Assembly: GCA_030038035.1 (NCBI GenBank)
Contig: JASHPP010000598.1
Span: 1-18,995 of the forward strand
DNA length: 18,995 nucleotides
Direction of reading: 5' to 3'
From: Trebonia sp.
GTDB taxonomy: Bacteria > Actinomycetota > Actinomycetes > Streptosporangiales > Streptosporangiaceae
The position numbers were made by a program, and so were the translations under genes. The notes under the pieces were generated by a model. It ran no database searches, was not told the DNA's origin, and saw only the letters and a program-made list of their open reading frames with translations. Positions 12,600-18,995 of this stretch are shown piece by piece (the stretch's first letter is position 1; the number at the start of each line of letters is the position of its first letter).

Positions 12600-14207
12600 A
12601 TGTGGGTTTCCCGCCGGGTCAGGGGGATCGCGGCCGCGCTGGCCGCGCTCGCCCTGACCGCCGTGACCGCCTGCTCGCCGTCGCCGCCTGCGCCCGCCGC
12701 GACGCCCTCGCCTGGCGACAGCACCGCGGCCACCGGGACGGGGACCGGCTCGGCCGCGGGCGCGGGAAACATCCCGACGGCGAGCACGCTGCGGTGGCAC
12801 CCGTGCACCGGTCAGCTGGCCGGCCTGCAGTGCGGTTCGCTGCAGGTCCCGCTCAACTACGCCGACCCGGGCGGCCGCAAGCTCACGCTCGCGCTGTCCA
12901 TGGTCCCCGCGACCGCGCCGGAGAGCCAGCAGCAGGGCGTGCTGCTCGTCAACCCTGGCGGGCCTGGCGGGTCGGGCCTGGCGCTGGCCGGGGAGGTCGC
13001 GGCGGGGATCAGCCCGCAGGTGGCCGCCGAGTACGACATCGTCGGGTTCGACCCGCGTGGCGTCGGCGCGTCGGTGCCCGAGCTGACGTGCGACCCGACT
13101 TTCTTCTCCGGCGACCGCCCGAACTACATCCCGTCGAGCGCGGCCGCCGAGCAGGTGCTGATCAACCGCGCGAAGATGTACGCGGCGGACTGCGAGAAGC
13201 GGTTCGGCTGGCTGCTGCCCTACATGACCACCATCAACGTGGCCAGGGACTTGGACAGCATCCGCAAGGCCTTCGGCGTGCGGCAGATCAGCTACTACGC
13301 GTTCTCGTACGGCACGTACATCGGCCAGGTGTACGCCACGCTGTTTCCCAGCCGGATCCGCCGGATGGTGCTGGACAGCACCGTGGACCCGGCGGGCGTC
13401 TGGTACATCGACAACATCGACCAGGACTACGCCTTCCAGGCGCGGCAAGAGGCGTTCTTCGCGTGGATAGCGGAATACAACAGCACGTACGGCCTGGGCA
13501 CGACGGCGGCCGAGGTGCAGGCCGCCTGGTACAGGGCGCGCGACCGGCTGCTTGCGCACCCGATTCCCGGCCCCGACGGGGGCGGGCCGCTGATCGGCCC
13601 GGACGAGTTCGACGACACGTACCTGATCGGCGGCTATGAGGACACCCTGTGGCCCGGCCTGGCCGAGGCGCTGTCGCAGTACCTGAACGACGGGTCGGCG
13701 AGCGCGCTGCTCGCCCAGTACGAGGAGTACGGCGTGCAGAACGAGAACGAGTTCGCCGTCTACAACGCGGTGCAGTGCGCGGACGTCGACTGGCCGCGGA
13801 ACTGGGCGGAGTGGCAGACCGACACCGAGCAGGTGTACAAGACGGCGCCGTTCGAGGCCTGGGACAACGCCTGGTTCAACGCGGCGTGCGCGTTCTGGCC
13901 GGTGCGCGGGCCCGCCAAGCCGCTGCAGATCAAGGGCGCGGGCCTGCCGCCGATCCTGATGCTGCAGGGCACGCTGGACGCGGCCACCCCGTACGCGGGC
14001 GCGCAGGACGCGCACAAGCTGCTGCCAAGCGCGCGGATGGTCGTCGTCGAGGGCGGCGGGAACCACGGCCAGTCGCTGCAGGTGCCCGAGGACACCTGCG
14101 TGATGAACTACCTGAACAGCTACCTGGCCACCGGCGCGGTGCCAGAGCATCCGGGTTTGGTAAACGCCACGTGCCCTGCTGTCCCCGACCCGACGCCGGG
14201 CGGCTGA
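12600..14207 (+). CDS. Secreted alpha/beta hydrolase, TAP-like (tripeptidyl aminopeptidase family)
   Basis: A 535-aa lipoprotein from ATG 12600 (ATG 12591 is an alternative; an upstream ATG at 12531 would spoil the signal peptide). The signal WVSRRVRGIAAALAAL ends in lipobox AVTAC, followed by a Pro/Ser/Thr-rich linker. The enzyme part resembles Streptomyces SlpD/SlpE and Tap proteases: oxyanion-type NPGGPGGSG, YDIVGFDPRGVGAS, nucleophile elbow YYAFSYGTYIG (Ser codon at 13305), an LQGTLDAATPY segment with the acid, and GGGNHGQS with the catalytic His. The TAP-type C-terminal domain carries the conserved cysteines. The first Gly of GxSxG is Ala. The likely role is cleaving short peptides outside the cell; an esterase role cannot be excluded. 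Confidence 0.9.
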   Translation: MWVSRRVRGIAAALAALALTAVTACSPSPPAPAATPSPGDSTAATGTGTGSAAGAGNIPTASTLRWHPCTGQLAGLQCGSLQVPLNYADPGGRKLTLALSMVPATAPESQQQGVLLVNPGGPGGSGLALAGEVAAGISPQVAAEYDIVGFDPRGVGASVPELTCDPTFFSGDRPNYIPSSAAAEQVLINRAKMYAADCEKRFGWLLPYMTTINVARDLDSIRKAFGVRQISYYAFSYGTYIGQVYATLFPSRIRRMVLDSTVDPAGVWYIDNIDQDYAFQARQEAFFAWIAEYNSTYGLGTTAAEVQAAWYRARDRLLAHPIPGPDGGGPLIGPDEFDDTYLIGGYEDTLWPGLAEALSQYLNDGSASALLAQYEEYGVQNENEFAVYNAVQCADVDWPRNWAEWQTDTEQVYKTAPFEAWDNAWFNAACAFWPVRGPAKPLQIKGAGLPPILMLQGTLDAATPYAGAQDAHKLLPSARMVVVEGGGNHGQSLQVPEDTCVMNYLNSYLATGAVPEHPGLVNATCPAVPDPTPGG

Positions 14208-14212
14208 GCGGC

Positions 14213-14218
14213 TAGGCT
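14213..14218 (+). promoter_or_regulatory. Leaderless -10 box of the GNAT gene
   Basis: TAGGCT is followed by six bases and ATG 14225, and no Shine-Dalgarno site is present. It begins six bases after the hydrolase stop codon, so the acetyltransferase has its own promoter. Confidence 0.6.
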
Positions 14219-14224
14219 GACATC

Positions 14225-15079
14225 ATGTTGCGCGTTAGGCAGCGCTCCGAGCCGGCCCGGCTGCTGGACGACCGCGACCGGGCGGCGGCGCTGGCCGTCT
14301 GCGACGCGGACCCGGTGGCGAACGTGTTCGTGGCGTCAAGGATCCGGGCGCTCGGCCTCGAGCCCGGTCGGCTCGGCGCCCAGATGTGGGGCTACGAGCA
14401 GGACGGCCAGCTCTCGTCGCTGTGTTACGCGGGCGCCAACCTGGTCCCCGTCCAGGCGCCGCCCGCGGCGGTCCTCGCGTTCGCCGACCGGGCGCTGCGC
14501 CATGGACGGCGGTGCTCCTCGCTGGTCGGCCCGTCCGCCGCGGTCGCCCGCCTGTGGAGTCAGCTGCGCCCGCACTGGGGGCCGCCGCGCGACGTGCGCG
14601 CCGCCCAGCCGCTGATGGCCATCGATGGCCCGCCGCGGGTACCGCCGGACCCGGCGGTCCGCCGGGTCCGGCCAGAAGAGATCGACATCCTGATGCCCGC
14701 CTGCATCGCCATGTTCACCGAGGAAGTCGGCATCTCGCCGCTGGCGGGCGACGGCGGCGCCGCCTACCGGGCCCGGGTCAGCGAGCTGATCAGGACGGGC
14801 CGCGCGTTCGCCAGGATCGAGGCAGGCCGGGTGATCTTCAAGGCCGAGGTCGGCGCCGCCACCTCGCAGGCCTGCCAGGTGCAGGGCGTCTGGGTCCGCC
14901 CGGACTGCCGCGGCCGCGGGCTCGCCGCCCCCGGCATGGCGGCGGTGGTGACGGAGGCGCGCGCTTCGATCGCCCCGGTCGTCTCGCTGTACGTCAACGA
15001 CTTCAACGCCCGCGCCCGGGCCGCCTACCGCCGCGCCGGCTTCACCGAAGTCGGCGAGTTCATGTCGGTCCTGTTCTAG
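14225..15079 (+). CDS. GNAT acetyltransferase with DUF4081-type N-terminal domain
   Basis: A 284-aa protein. Residues about 15-135 form the DUF4081-like half (DPVANVFVASRI near 29-40, then a GxxxSLCYAGANLVPV strand). The C-terminal GNAT half has acetyl-CoA motif A, QGVWVRPDCRGRGLAAPGM (220-238), and the end VSLYVNDFNARARAAYRRAGF. The substrate is unknown. Homologues sit directly after ispG in many actinobacteria (Rv2867c in M. tuberculosis), so this gene belongs to the MEP-protease neighbourhood although two genes now separate it from ispG. Its stop codon shares bases with that of the convergent MarR gene (CTAG at 15076-15079). Confidence 0.93.
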   Translation: MLRVRQRSEPARLLDDRDRAAALAVCDADPVANVFVASRIRALGLEPGRLGAQMWGYEQDGQLSSLCYAGANLVPVQAPPAAVLAFADRALRHGRRCSSLVGPSAAVARLWSQLRPHWGPPRDVRAAQPLMAIDGPPRVPPDPAVRRVRPEEIDILMPACIAMFTEEVGISPLAGDGGAAYRARVSELIRTGRAFARIEAGRVIFKAEVGAATSQACQVQGVWVRPDCRGRGLAAPGMAAVVTEARASIAPVVSLYVNDFNARARAAYRRAGFTEVGEFMSVLF

Positions 15080-15582
15080 TCGCGGCCGCGGGTCATCCGG
15101 ATCCGCGCCATGACCGGCTCGTAGGCCTCGGTGAGCACGGCGAGGTCGTCGTGGCCGATGTGGTCGATGAAGTTCCGCCGGACGCTTTCCACATGGGACG
15201 GGGCGACCCGCTCGAGCGTGGCCAGACCGCGCGGGGTGATCACGGCGAACGTGCCGCGCTTGTCGCCGTCGCAGGCGACCCGGCGGACCAGGCCCTTGGC
15301 CTCCATGCGGGTGATCTGGTGGGAGAGCCTGCTGCGCGACTGCGCGGTGACGTCGGCGAGCTCGGTCATCCGCAGCCGGTTTCCCGGCGCCTCGGTAAGC
15401 TCCACCAGGATCTCGTAGTCGTTGGTGGACAGCCCGAACGGCTGCAGGTCCCTGTCCAGCTGCCGCATCAGCATCTTCGCCAGCGAGATGTACGCGCGCC
15501 ACGCGCGCTGCTCATCGTCGGACAGCCAGCGCGGCTGCGAGCCGGCCGCTACCGCGCCCTCGGTCAGGGGCTCTGTCGGCAT
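15076..15582 (-). CDS. MarR family transcriptional regulator
   Basis: A 168-aa protein with the MarR dimer and winged-helix layout: helices WRAYISLAKMLMRQLDRDL (28-46), STNDYEILVELTEAPGNRL, recognition helix region MTELADVTAQSRSRLSHQI, then MEAKGLVRRVACDGDKRG with the wing, and a C-terminal dimer helix. MarR proteins usually repress nearby genes and release DNA on binding small aromatic ligands. The nearest candidates are the LysR gene 18 bp upstream on the same strand and itself. It is probably leaderless (TAGGTT six bases before ATG 15582), so it can be expressed apart from the LysR gene. Confidence 0.94.
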   Translation of the reverse strand: MPTEPLTEGAVAAGSQPRWLSDDEQRAWRAYISLAKMLMRQLDRDLQPFGLSTNDYEILVELTEAPGNRLRMTELADVTAQSRSRLSHQITRMEAKGLVRRVACDGDKRGTFAVITPRGLATLERVAPSHVESVRRNFIDHIGHDDLAVLTEAYEPVMARIRMTRGRD

Positions 15583-15588
15583 AGAGCA

Positions 15589-15594
15589 AACCTA
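15589..15594 (-). promoter_or_regulatory. Leaderless -10 box of the MarR gene
   Basis: On the minus strand TAGGTT is followed by TGCTCT and ATG 15582. The box lies between the LysR stop codon (15601) and the MarR start. A GGAGGG just upstream of it is too far from the ATG to be a normal ribosome binding site. Confidence 0.55.
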
Positions 15595-15600
15595 CCCTCC

Positions 15601-16572
15601 TTACGCCGCGGGCGCGGGAGCCTCCGCGGCGCAGACGCGGAGCACGTCGAGCAGCAGCGCGGTGGCCGGCGGGTCCGGCGGCTCGCCGTAGCGGGCCGCG
15701 ACCACGCTGCGCCGGGTGCCGCGCAGCCGCACCGTGCGGACGCCGGGGTTGCGGGCCGCGCGCAGCGCGAGCGACGGCAGCAGGGCCACGCCGAGGCCGG
15801 CCGTGACCAGCGCCTGCACGGCGACGAAGTCGTCGGTGGTGAACGCGATCCGCGGCGTGAACCCGGCTGCCGCGCACTGCCTGAGCAGGTGCTCACGGCA
15901 CCGGTCGCAGCCGGCGATCCAGCGCTGGCCGGAGAACCGCGCGAGATCGGCGGGCCATACCTCGGTCACGGCGGGGCCGAGCGCGGACTCGCCCCTGCCC
16001 GATGGCGCGGGAACGATCAGCTCCACGGGCTCGGTGAGCAGCACCTGCTCGCGGACGTCGCCGTTCTCGCTGTTCTCGCTGTTCTCGCCGCTCACGGCCG
16101 GGTCAGGCTCGCCTTCCTGCTCGTGCCTGAAGATCAGCGCGACGTCCACGTAGCCCGCGCGCAGCATGCGCAGCGCCTCTGGCGGCTCGGCCTCGGTCAG
16201 CCGCAGGTCGACGCTGGGGTGCTGGGTGTGCAGCAGCGCGGCGGCGGCCGGCACGATCGTCCCGAGCGCGGACGGGAACGCGGCCAGCCGCAGCCGCCCG
16301 CTGCGCAGGCCGCTGTACACCGCGAGCTCGTTCTCGGCCGCGTCGAGGCGGCCGATGATCTCGGCCGCGCGCTCGGCGAGCAGCCGTCCGGCGTCGGTCA
16401 GCCGGATGCCGCGCCCGGCCCGCTGGACGAGCTTGGTGCCGGTCTCCGCCTCTAGCCGGGCGAGGTGGTGGCTGACCGACGGCTGCGCGTAGTTCAGCGC
16501 GTGGGCCGCGGCCGTCACCGAGCCGTGCCGGGCAACGGCGACCAGCACGCGGAGCCTCGTTACGTCCAGCAT
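15601..16572 (-). CDS. LysR family transcriptional regulator
   Basis: A 323-aa regulator. The N-terminal helix-turn-helix is clear (LRVLVAVARHGSVTAAAHAL, residues 7-26, then QPSVSHHLARLEAETG), followed by the linker helix and a type 2 periplasmic-like effector domain (LRLAAFPSALGTIVPAA onward). The effector domain carries an acidic insertion with a tandem repeat, SENSEN, at about 163-168, encoded by three 9-bp units (16063-16089), and a Cys-rich CDRCREH segment. The effector is unknown. It lies 78 bp downstream of the agmatinase-family gene on the same strand and has its own leaderless promoter, so regulation of that gene is possible but not shown. Confidence 0.94.
   Translation of the reverse strand: MLDVTRLRVLVAVARHGSVTAAAHALNYAQPSVSHHLARLEAETGTKLVQRAGRGIRLTDAGRLLAERAAEIIGRLDAAENELAVYSGLRSGRLRLAAFPSALGTIVPAAAALLHTQHPSVDLRLTEAEPPEALRMLRAGYVDVALIFRHEQEGEPDPAVSGENSENSENGDVREQVLLTEPVELIVPAPSGRGESALGPAVTEVWPADLARFSGQRWIAGCDRCREHLLRQCAAAGFTPRIAFTTDDFVAVQALVTAGLGVALLPSLALRAARNPGVRTVRLRGTRRSVVAARYGEPPDPPATALLLDVLRVCAAEAPAPAA
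16063..16089. repeat. Three 9-bp tandem repeats inside the LysR gene
   Basis: GTTCTCGCT, GTTCTCGCT and GTTCTCGCC follow one another. They encode the SENSEN stretch on the minus strand without shifting the frame. Copy number could vary between strains. Confidence 0.7.
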
Positions 16573-16578
16573 GGTCTG

Positions 16579-16584
16579 ACTATA
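16579..16584 (-). promoter_or_regulatory. Leaderless -10 box of the LysR gene
   Basis: On the minus strand TATAGT is followed by CAGACC and ATG 16572, the best -10 match among the leaderless starts in this window. The surrounding 16575-16600 is AT-richer than the genes. Confidence 0.6.
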
Positions 16585-16650
16585 GACGTTACTTATCTGT
16601 CCGCCCAGGCCATCGATTCTGGGCGAATTGGTGCAGGTCCGGAACGGGTT

Positions 16651-17682
16651 CTACAGGCGTCCCTCGAGCAGCGGCGACTCCGGCCGCCGCGCCGGCCGCG
16701 CCGGGTCGCCGGCCAGCGAGCGCCGCCGCCACGCGATCCCCGACAGCGCCTCGAGCACGACACGGTTGGCCAGGAACCCGGTCACCTCGGCCTGGTCGTA
16801 GGGCGGGGCCACCTCGACCACGTCGACGCCGGCCAGCGGCAGCTCCATCGCGATCCGCCGGACCGCGTCGAGCAGCTGGCGGCCCGTCAGCCCGCCAGGC
16901 TCGGGAGTCCCGGTGCCCGGCGCCATCCCCGGGTCCACCACGTCCACGTCGACGGACAGGAACACCGCGTCGCAGTCGTCGAGCGCGATCTCGAACGCCT
17001 CGGTCAGGCAGGTGTCCAGCCCGCGCGTCACCAGCTCTGTCATCTCGAACGACCGCATCCGCTGCTGCGCCATCCACGCGAGCGTCGGCGGCTCAGGCCA
17101 GTACCCGCGCAGCCCGATCTGCAGGAACCGGTCGCCGCGCACCGCGCCGGACTCGATCAGCCGCCGCATCGGCGTGCCATGCCCGTACAGCGAGCCCCAC
17201 TGGGTGTCCCCGGTGTCCGCGTGCGCGTCGAAGTGGATCAGCGAAACCCGGCCCCAGCCGATGTGCCGCGCCACGCCGGTCGCGTCGGGGAAGGTGATCG
17301 TGTGGTCGCCGCCCAGGATGACGGGGATGGCGCCGGACGCGGCGACCGCCTGGACCGCCTGCTCCAGCCGCCGCAGCGACTTCTCCGTTTCCCCGGCCGG
17401 CATGACGACGTCGCCGACGTCGGCGACCCGCAGGTCCCGCAGCGGATCGACGCCGAGCGCCAGATGCGGCCGGGACGCGTCGTGCGGCAGGTAGTCCGTG
17501 CCCCTGATGGCCTGCGGCCCGAACCGCGTACCTGGCCGGTGCGAGGTGCCCCCGTCGAACGGGGCGCCCACGAACACGGCGTCAAGACCCAGGCCGGCGA
17601 CGGCGCTGAGCTCCGCGCCCGGCACGCCGAGGAAGGTGATCTCGGGCCCGTACATGGCGCGGGTCATCTCGGGTTCAGGCAT
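16651..17682 (-). CDS. speB: Agmatinase-family ureohydrolase
   Basis: A 343-aa Mn-dependent enzyme of the arginase/agmatinase family, which hydrolyses guanidino compounds to urea and an amine. All metal motifs are intact: GGDHTITF (124-131, H127), FDAHADTGD (151-159) and SVDVDVVDPGMAPGTGTP (243-260), ending in PGG. HGTPMRRLIESG (168-179) is the substrate-loop type of agmatinases and guanidinobutyrases, not of arginases. Which guanidino substrate is used cannot be settled from sequence; guanidinobutyrase or guanidinopropionase are alternatives. The start is ATG 17682, where family similarity begins; an in-frame start at 17736 is less likely. It is divergent from the Lrp gene. Confidence 0.9.
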   Translation of the reverse strand: MPEPEMTRAMYGPEITFLGVPGAELSAVAGLGLDAVFVGAPFDGGTSHRPGTRFGPQAIRGTDYLPHDASRPHLALGVDPLRDLRVADVGDVVMPAGETEKSLRRLEQAVQAVAASGAIPVILGGDHTITFPDATGVARHIGWGRVSLIHFDAHADTGDTQWGSLYGHGTPMRRLIESGAVRGDRFLQIGLRGYWPEPPTLAWMAQQRMRSFEMTELVTRGLDTCLTEAFEIALDDCDAVFLSVDVDVVDPGMAPGTGTPEPGGLTGRQLLDAVRRIAMELPLAGVDVVEVAPPYDQAEVTGFLANRVVLEALSGIAWRRRSLAGDPARPARRPESPLLEGRL

Positions 17683-17856
17683 GTTTTTCCATCTCAGGCA
17701 GCGGTTGCGCGGCAGGCCCGCGCGGTCGCGGGACAAGCATCACCCATCACCCTAGCCCCGGACGACGATGACGCCGCACAGCAGTCGTTATCATCACGAG
17801 ATGCAGATATGGGCCGAGACGGTAAACCAGTGCCCTAGCTGGGGCGTCTTACTCAC

Positions 17857-17919
17857 GAGGCTCGGTGAAAGCGGGACACCGAGCCTCAACCCTTCCCCGG
17901 GGCGGGCGGCGTGGCCCGC
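17857..17919 (+). promoter_or_regulatory. Two strong hairpins upstream of the Lrp gene
   Basis: GAGGCTCGGTG (17857-17867) pairs perfectly with CACCGAGCCTC (17877-17887), an 11-bp stem with a 9-base loop. A second stem pairs GCGGGC (17902-17907) with GCCCGC (17914-17919). A possible small stem (GCCC/GGGC near 17832-17845) precedes them. They fill the space before the Lrp start at 17943 in the 260-bp divergent region. An attenuator, a small RNA with its terminator, or a protein-binding site are all possible; no known riboswitch was recognised. Confidence 0.5.
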
Positions 17920-17942
17920 ACGGGTGTCATGATGGTGAGTCG

Positions 17943-18407
17943 ATGAGCCTGGACGACATCGACGCGCGGATCATCACCGCGCTGATCAGGGACGCCCGCG
18001 CCAGCTACGCGGCGATCGGGGACGAGATCGGCCTGTCCGCGCCGGCGGTCAAGCGGCGGGTGGACCGGCTGCGCGCATCCGGGGCGATCACGGGATTCTC
18101 CGCGCGGGTCGACCCGGCCGCCCTCGGCTGGACCACCGAGGCGTACGTGGAGCTGTTCTGCGGCGGGCGGACCTCCCCGGATGAGATCGCGGCGGTGGTG
18201 CGGCGGTACCCGGAGGTTGCGGACGCCTGCACGGTGACCGGCGAAGCGGACGCGCTCGTGCACATCAGGGCCGCTAACGTAAAGCACTTCGAGCAGGTTA
18301 TGGAAAGAATCGGTGCCGAGCCTTTCGTGCTTCGCACGCGGAGCGTGATCGTGCTATCGAGACTGGTCGAACGAGCCGACTCGTTCGCCCCGTCTGAGCG
18401 CGCGTAG
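17943..18407 (+). CDS. Lrp/AsnC family transcriptional regulator
   Basis: A 154-aa protein from ATG 17943, chosen because the family starts LDDIDARIITALIRDAR and upstream residues are antisense-like. The helix-turn-helix is SYAAIGDEIGLSAPAVKRRVDRLRASG, split by position at about 20-47, followed by GAITGFSARVDPAALG. The C-terminal RAM domain (about 60-140) holds VTGEADALVHIRAANVKHFEQ, the fold that binds amino acids and forms octamers. Lrp-type proteins often control amino-acid or amine metabolism, and the divergent agmatinase-family gene is a natural candidate target. GGTGAG lies just before the ATG as a weak ribosome binding site. Hairpins in the leader are described separately. Confidence 0.93.
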   Translation: MSLDDIDARIITALIRDARASYAAIGDEIGLSAPAVKRRVDRLRASGAITGFSARVDPAALGWTTEAYVELFCGGRTSPDEIAAVVRRYPEVADACTVTGEADALVHIRAANVKHFEQVMERIGAEPFVLRTRSVIVLSRLVERADSFAPSERA

Positions 18408-18426
18408 CGGACTAAAGTCTCATGTC

Positions 18427-18612
18427 ATGTCAGAAACTGACGATGACCTCAGCGCGAGCACGGCGCGTTTTCGCGCGTTCGCCGAACGTCAGGACGACCT
18501 TCCGCCGCCCTGGCAGATGCGCGCCCCGGGGTCCAAGGTCGGGCTGCTCATCGCGATCGTGGTCGCGGTGGCCGTGCTCGCCGCGATCGTGGGTGCCCTG
18601 CTGGCACACTGA
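18427..18612 (+). CDS. 61-aa single-pass membrane protein (hypothetical)
   Basis: Residues 1-35 are acidic and polar (SETDDDLSAS, then FAERQDDLPPPWQM), and residues about 38-58 form one strongly hydrophobic helix (VGLLIAIVVAVAVLAAIVGAL) that runs to the end. The N-terminus is likely cytoplasmic if the PGSK lysine sits at the inner face. ATG 18427 is preferred over ATG 18422 (different frame) because the product then has a membrane helix and GC-ending codons. TAAAGT (18413-18418) eight bases upstream may be its -10 box. It follows the Lrp gene by 19 bp and converges on the LacI-type gene. No family was recognised. Confidence 0.7.
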   Translation: MSETDDDLSASTARFRAFAERQDDLPPPWQMRAPGSKVGLLIAIVVAVAVLAAIVGALLAH

Positions 18613-18630
18613 CCCGGACGCGCCGTCCCG

Positions 18631-18995
18631 CTAATCCTGCGGCGGGAACTCGGCGGAGCCGCGGGGAATCAGCCGGGTCGGGAGCTCTACCCGCCGGGCC
18701 GGGCCGTCCTCGCCCGTTATCCGGCGGATGAGCAGTTCGCCCGCGGTGCGGCCGATCGCGGCCGGGTCGTAGCTCACCACCGTGACCCCGGGTGAGACGA
18801 GATCGGCGAGCTCGAAGTCGCCGAACCCGACGACGGCCACCCGCCGCGTTCGCCCCGGCGCCGTGCGCATGTGCCCGGCGGCGGCGATGGCGCGCAGCGC
18901 GCGCAGCGTGTGCTCCCGGCTGCCGCACAGCACCGCGGTCACCGCGGAGTCGGGCAGCCGCTGCGGGGCCAGCGTCGTCCAGGCCGGATCCACCG
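18631..18995 (-). CDS. LacI-type transcriptional regulator, C-terminal part (cut by window edge)
   Basis: The last 121 or so residues of a LacI/GalR-type regulator; the DNA-binding head lies beyond the right edge. Visible are the end of the sugar-binding domain: an AVTAVLCGSREHTLRALRAI strand-helix, the VAVVGFGDFELADLVSPGVT segment (the IP.D.SVVGFDD-like region), SYDPAAIGRTAGELLIRRI and the closing ELPTRLIPRGS. LacI proteins typically repress carbohydrate genes until a sugar binds. The target is not visible. It converges on the small membrane protein gene with 18 bp between the stops. Confidence 0.9.
   Translation of the reverse strand, partial: VDPAWTTLAPQRLPDSAVTAVLCGSREHTLRALRAIAAAGHMRTAPGRTRRVAVVGFGDFELADLVSPGVTVVSYDPAAIGRTAGELLIRRITGEDGPARRVELPTRLIPRGSAEFPPQD

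Noticed and set aside
12351..14150. 599-aa minus-strand open frame opposite the hydrolase
   Set aside because: It is the antisense shadow of a gene with clear lipobox and hydrolase motifs; its Arg/Val-rich translation has no domain.
14386..16455. 689-aa plus-strand open frame across GNAT, MarR and LysR genes
   Set aside because: Its Arg/Pro/Ala-rich low-complexity translation is produced by GC-rich DNA in the wrong frame; three recognisable genes explain the region.
1..18995. CRISPR array, insertion sequence, rRNA genes or integrase
   Set aside because: No regularly spaced repeats, transposase or recombinase motifs, or rRNA-like sequence were seen on either strand.

Overview
The window is chromosomal DNA of a high-GC Gram-positive bacterium. 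Coding regions have strongly GC-biased third codon positions, GTG and TTG starts occur, many genes lack a Shine-Dalgarno site, and several families are typical of Actinobacteria (a DUF3618 protein, a DUF4081-type acetyltransferase, and the dxr / site-2 protease / ispG order known from Mycobacterium and Streptomyces). I read it as an actinomycete, probably of the Streptosporangiales/Frankiales kind, but cannot name a genus.

Region 1 (1 to about 2,890) looks like the end of an integrated mobile element. It holds short, mostly uncharacterised genes: a small helix-turn-helix protein (227-436, minus) divergent from a three-gene operon with 4-bp overlaps (Cys-rich protein, ASCH-domain protein, 77-aa unknown); a decayed coding fragment; a two-gene cassette resembling HicA-type toxin plus acidic partner (1840-2387); and a truncated CPPWC-motif gene on the opposite strand. 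A hairpin-rich non-coding stretch follows. At 2867-2891 there is a sequence matching the T-arm and 3' acceptor strand of a tRNA-Leu. Its orientation suits the distal attachment site of an element that entered a tRNA 3' end, so the element would lie to the left and the host chromosome to the right. No integrase or intact tRNA is in the window.

Region 2 (3,150-5,940): two tandem, related solute-binding lipoproteins of the NMT1/SsuA type with no permease or ATPase beside them, then a small DUF3618 membrane protein. Region 3 (5,940-7,800): gcvT-gcvH of the glycine cleavage system on the minus strand, divergent from a pterin-4a-carbinolamine dehydratase gene. Region 4 (7,820-11,520): dxr, a site-2 protease (Rip1/RseP) and ispG. 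Dxr and IspG are enzymes of the MEP isoprenoid pathway; the protease between them acts in membrane signalling.

Region 5 (11,550-15,580): a DeoR-type repressor, a secreted TAP-like alpha/beta hydrolase, a GNAT acetyltransferase (normally the gene after ispG in actinobacteria) and a convergent MarR regulator. Region 6 (15,600-18,995): a LysR regulator, an agmatinase-family ureohydrolase, an Lrp/AsnC regulator preceded by strong hairpins, a 61-aa membrane protein, and the C-terminal part of a LacI-type regulator cut by the window edge. Five genes have a TAnnnT box 6 or 7 bases before the start codon, which indicates leaderless transcripts.
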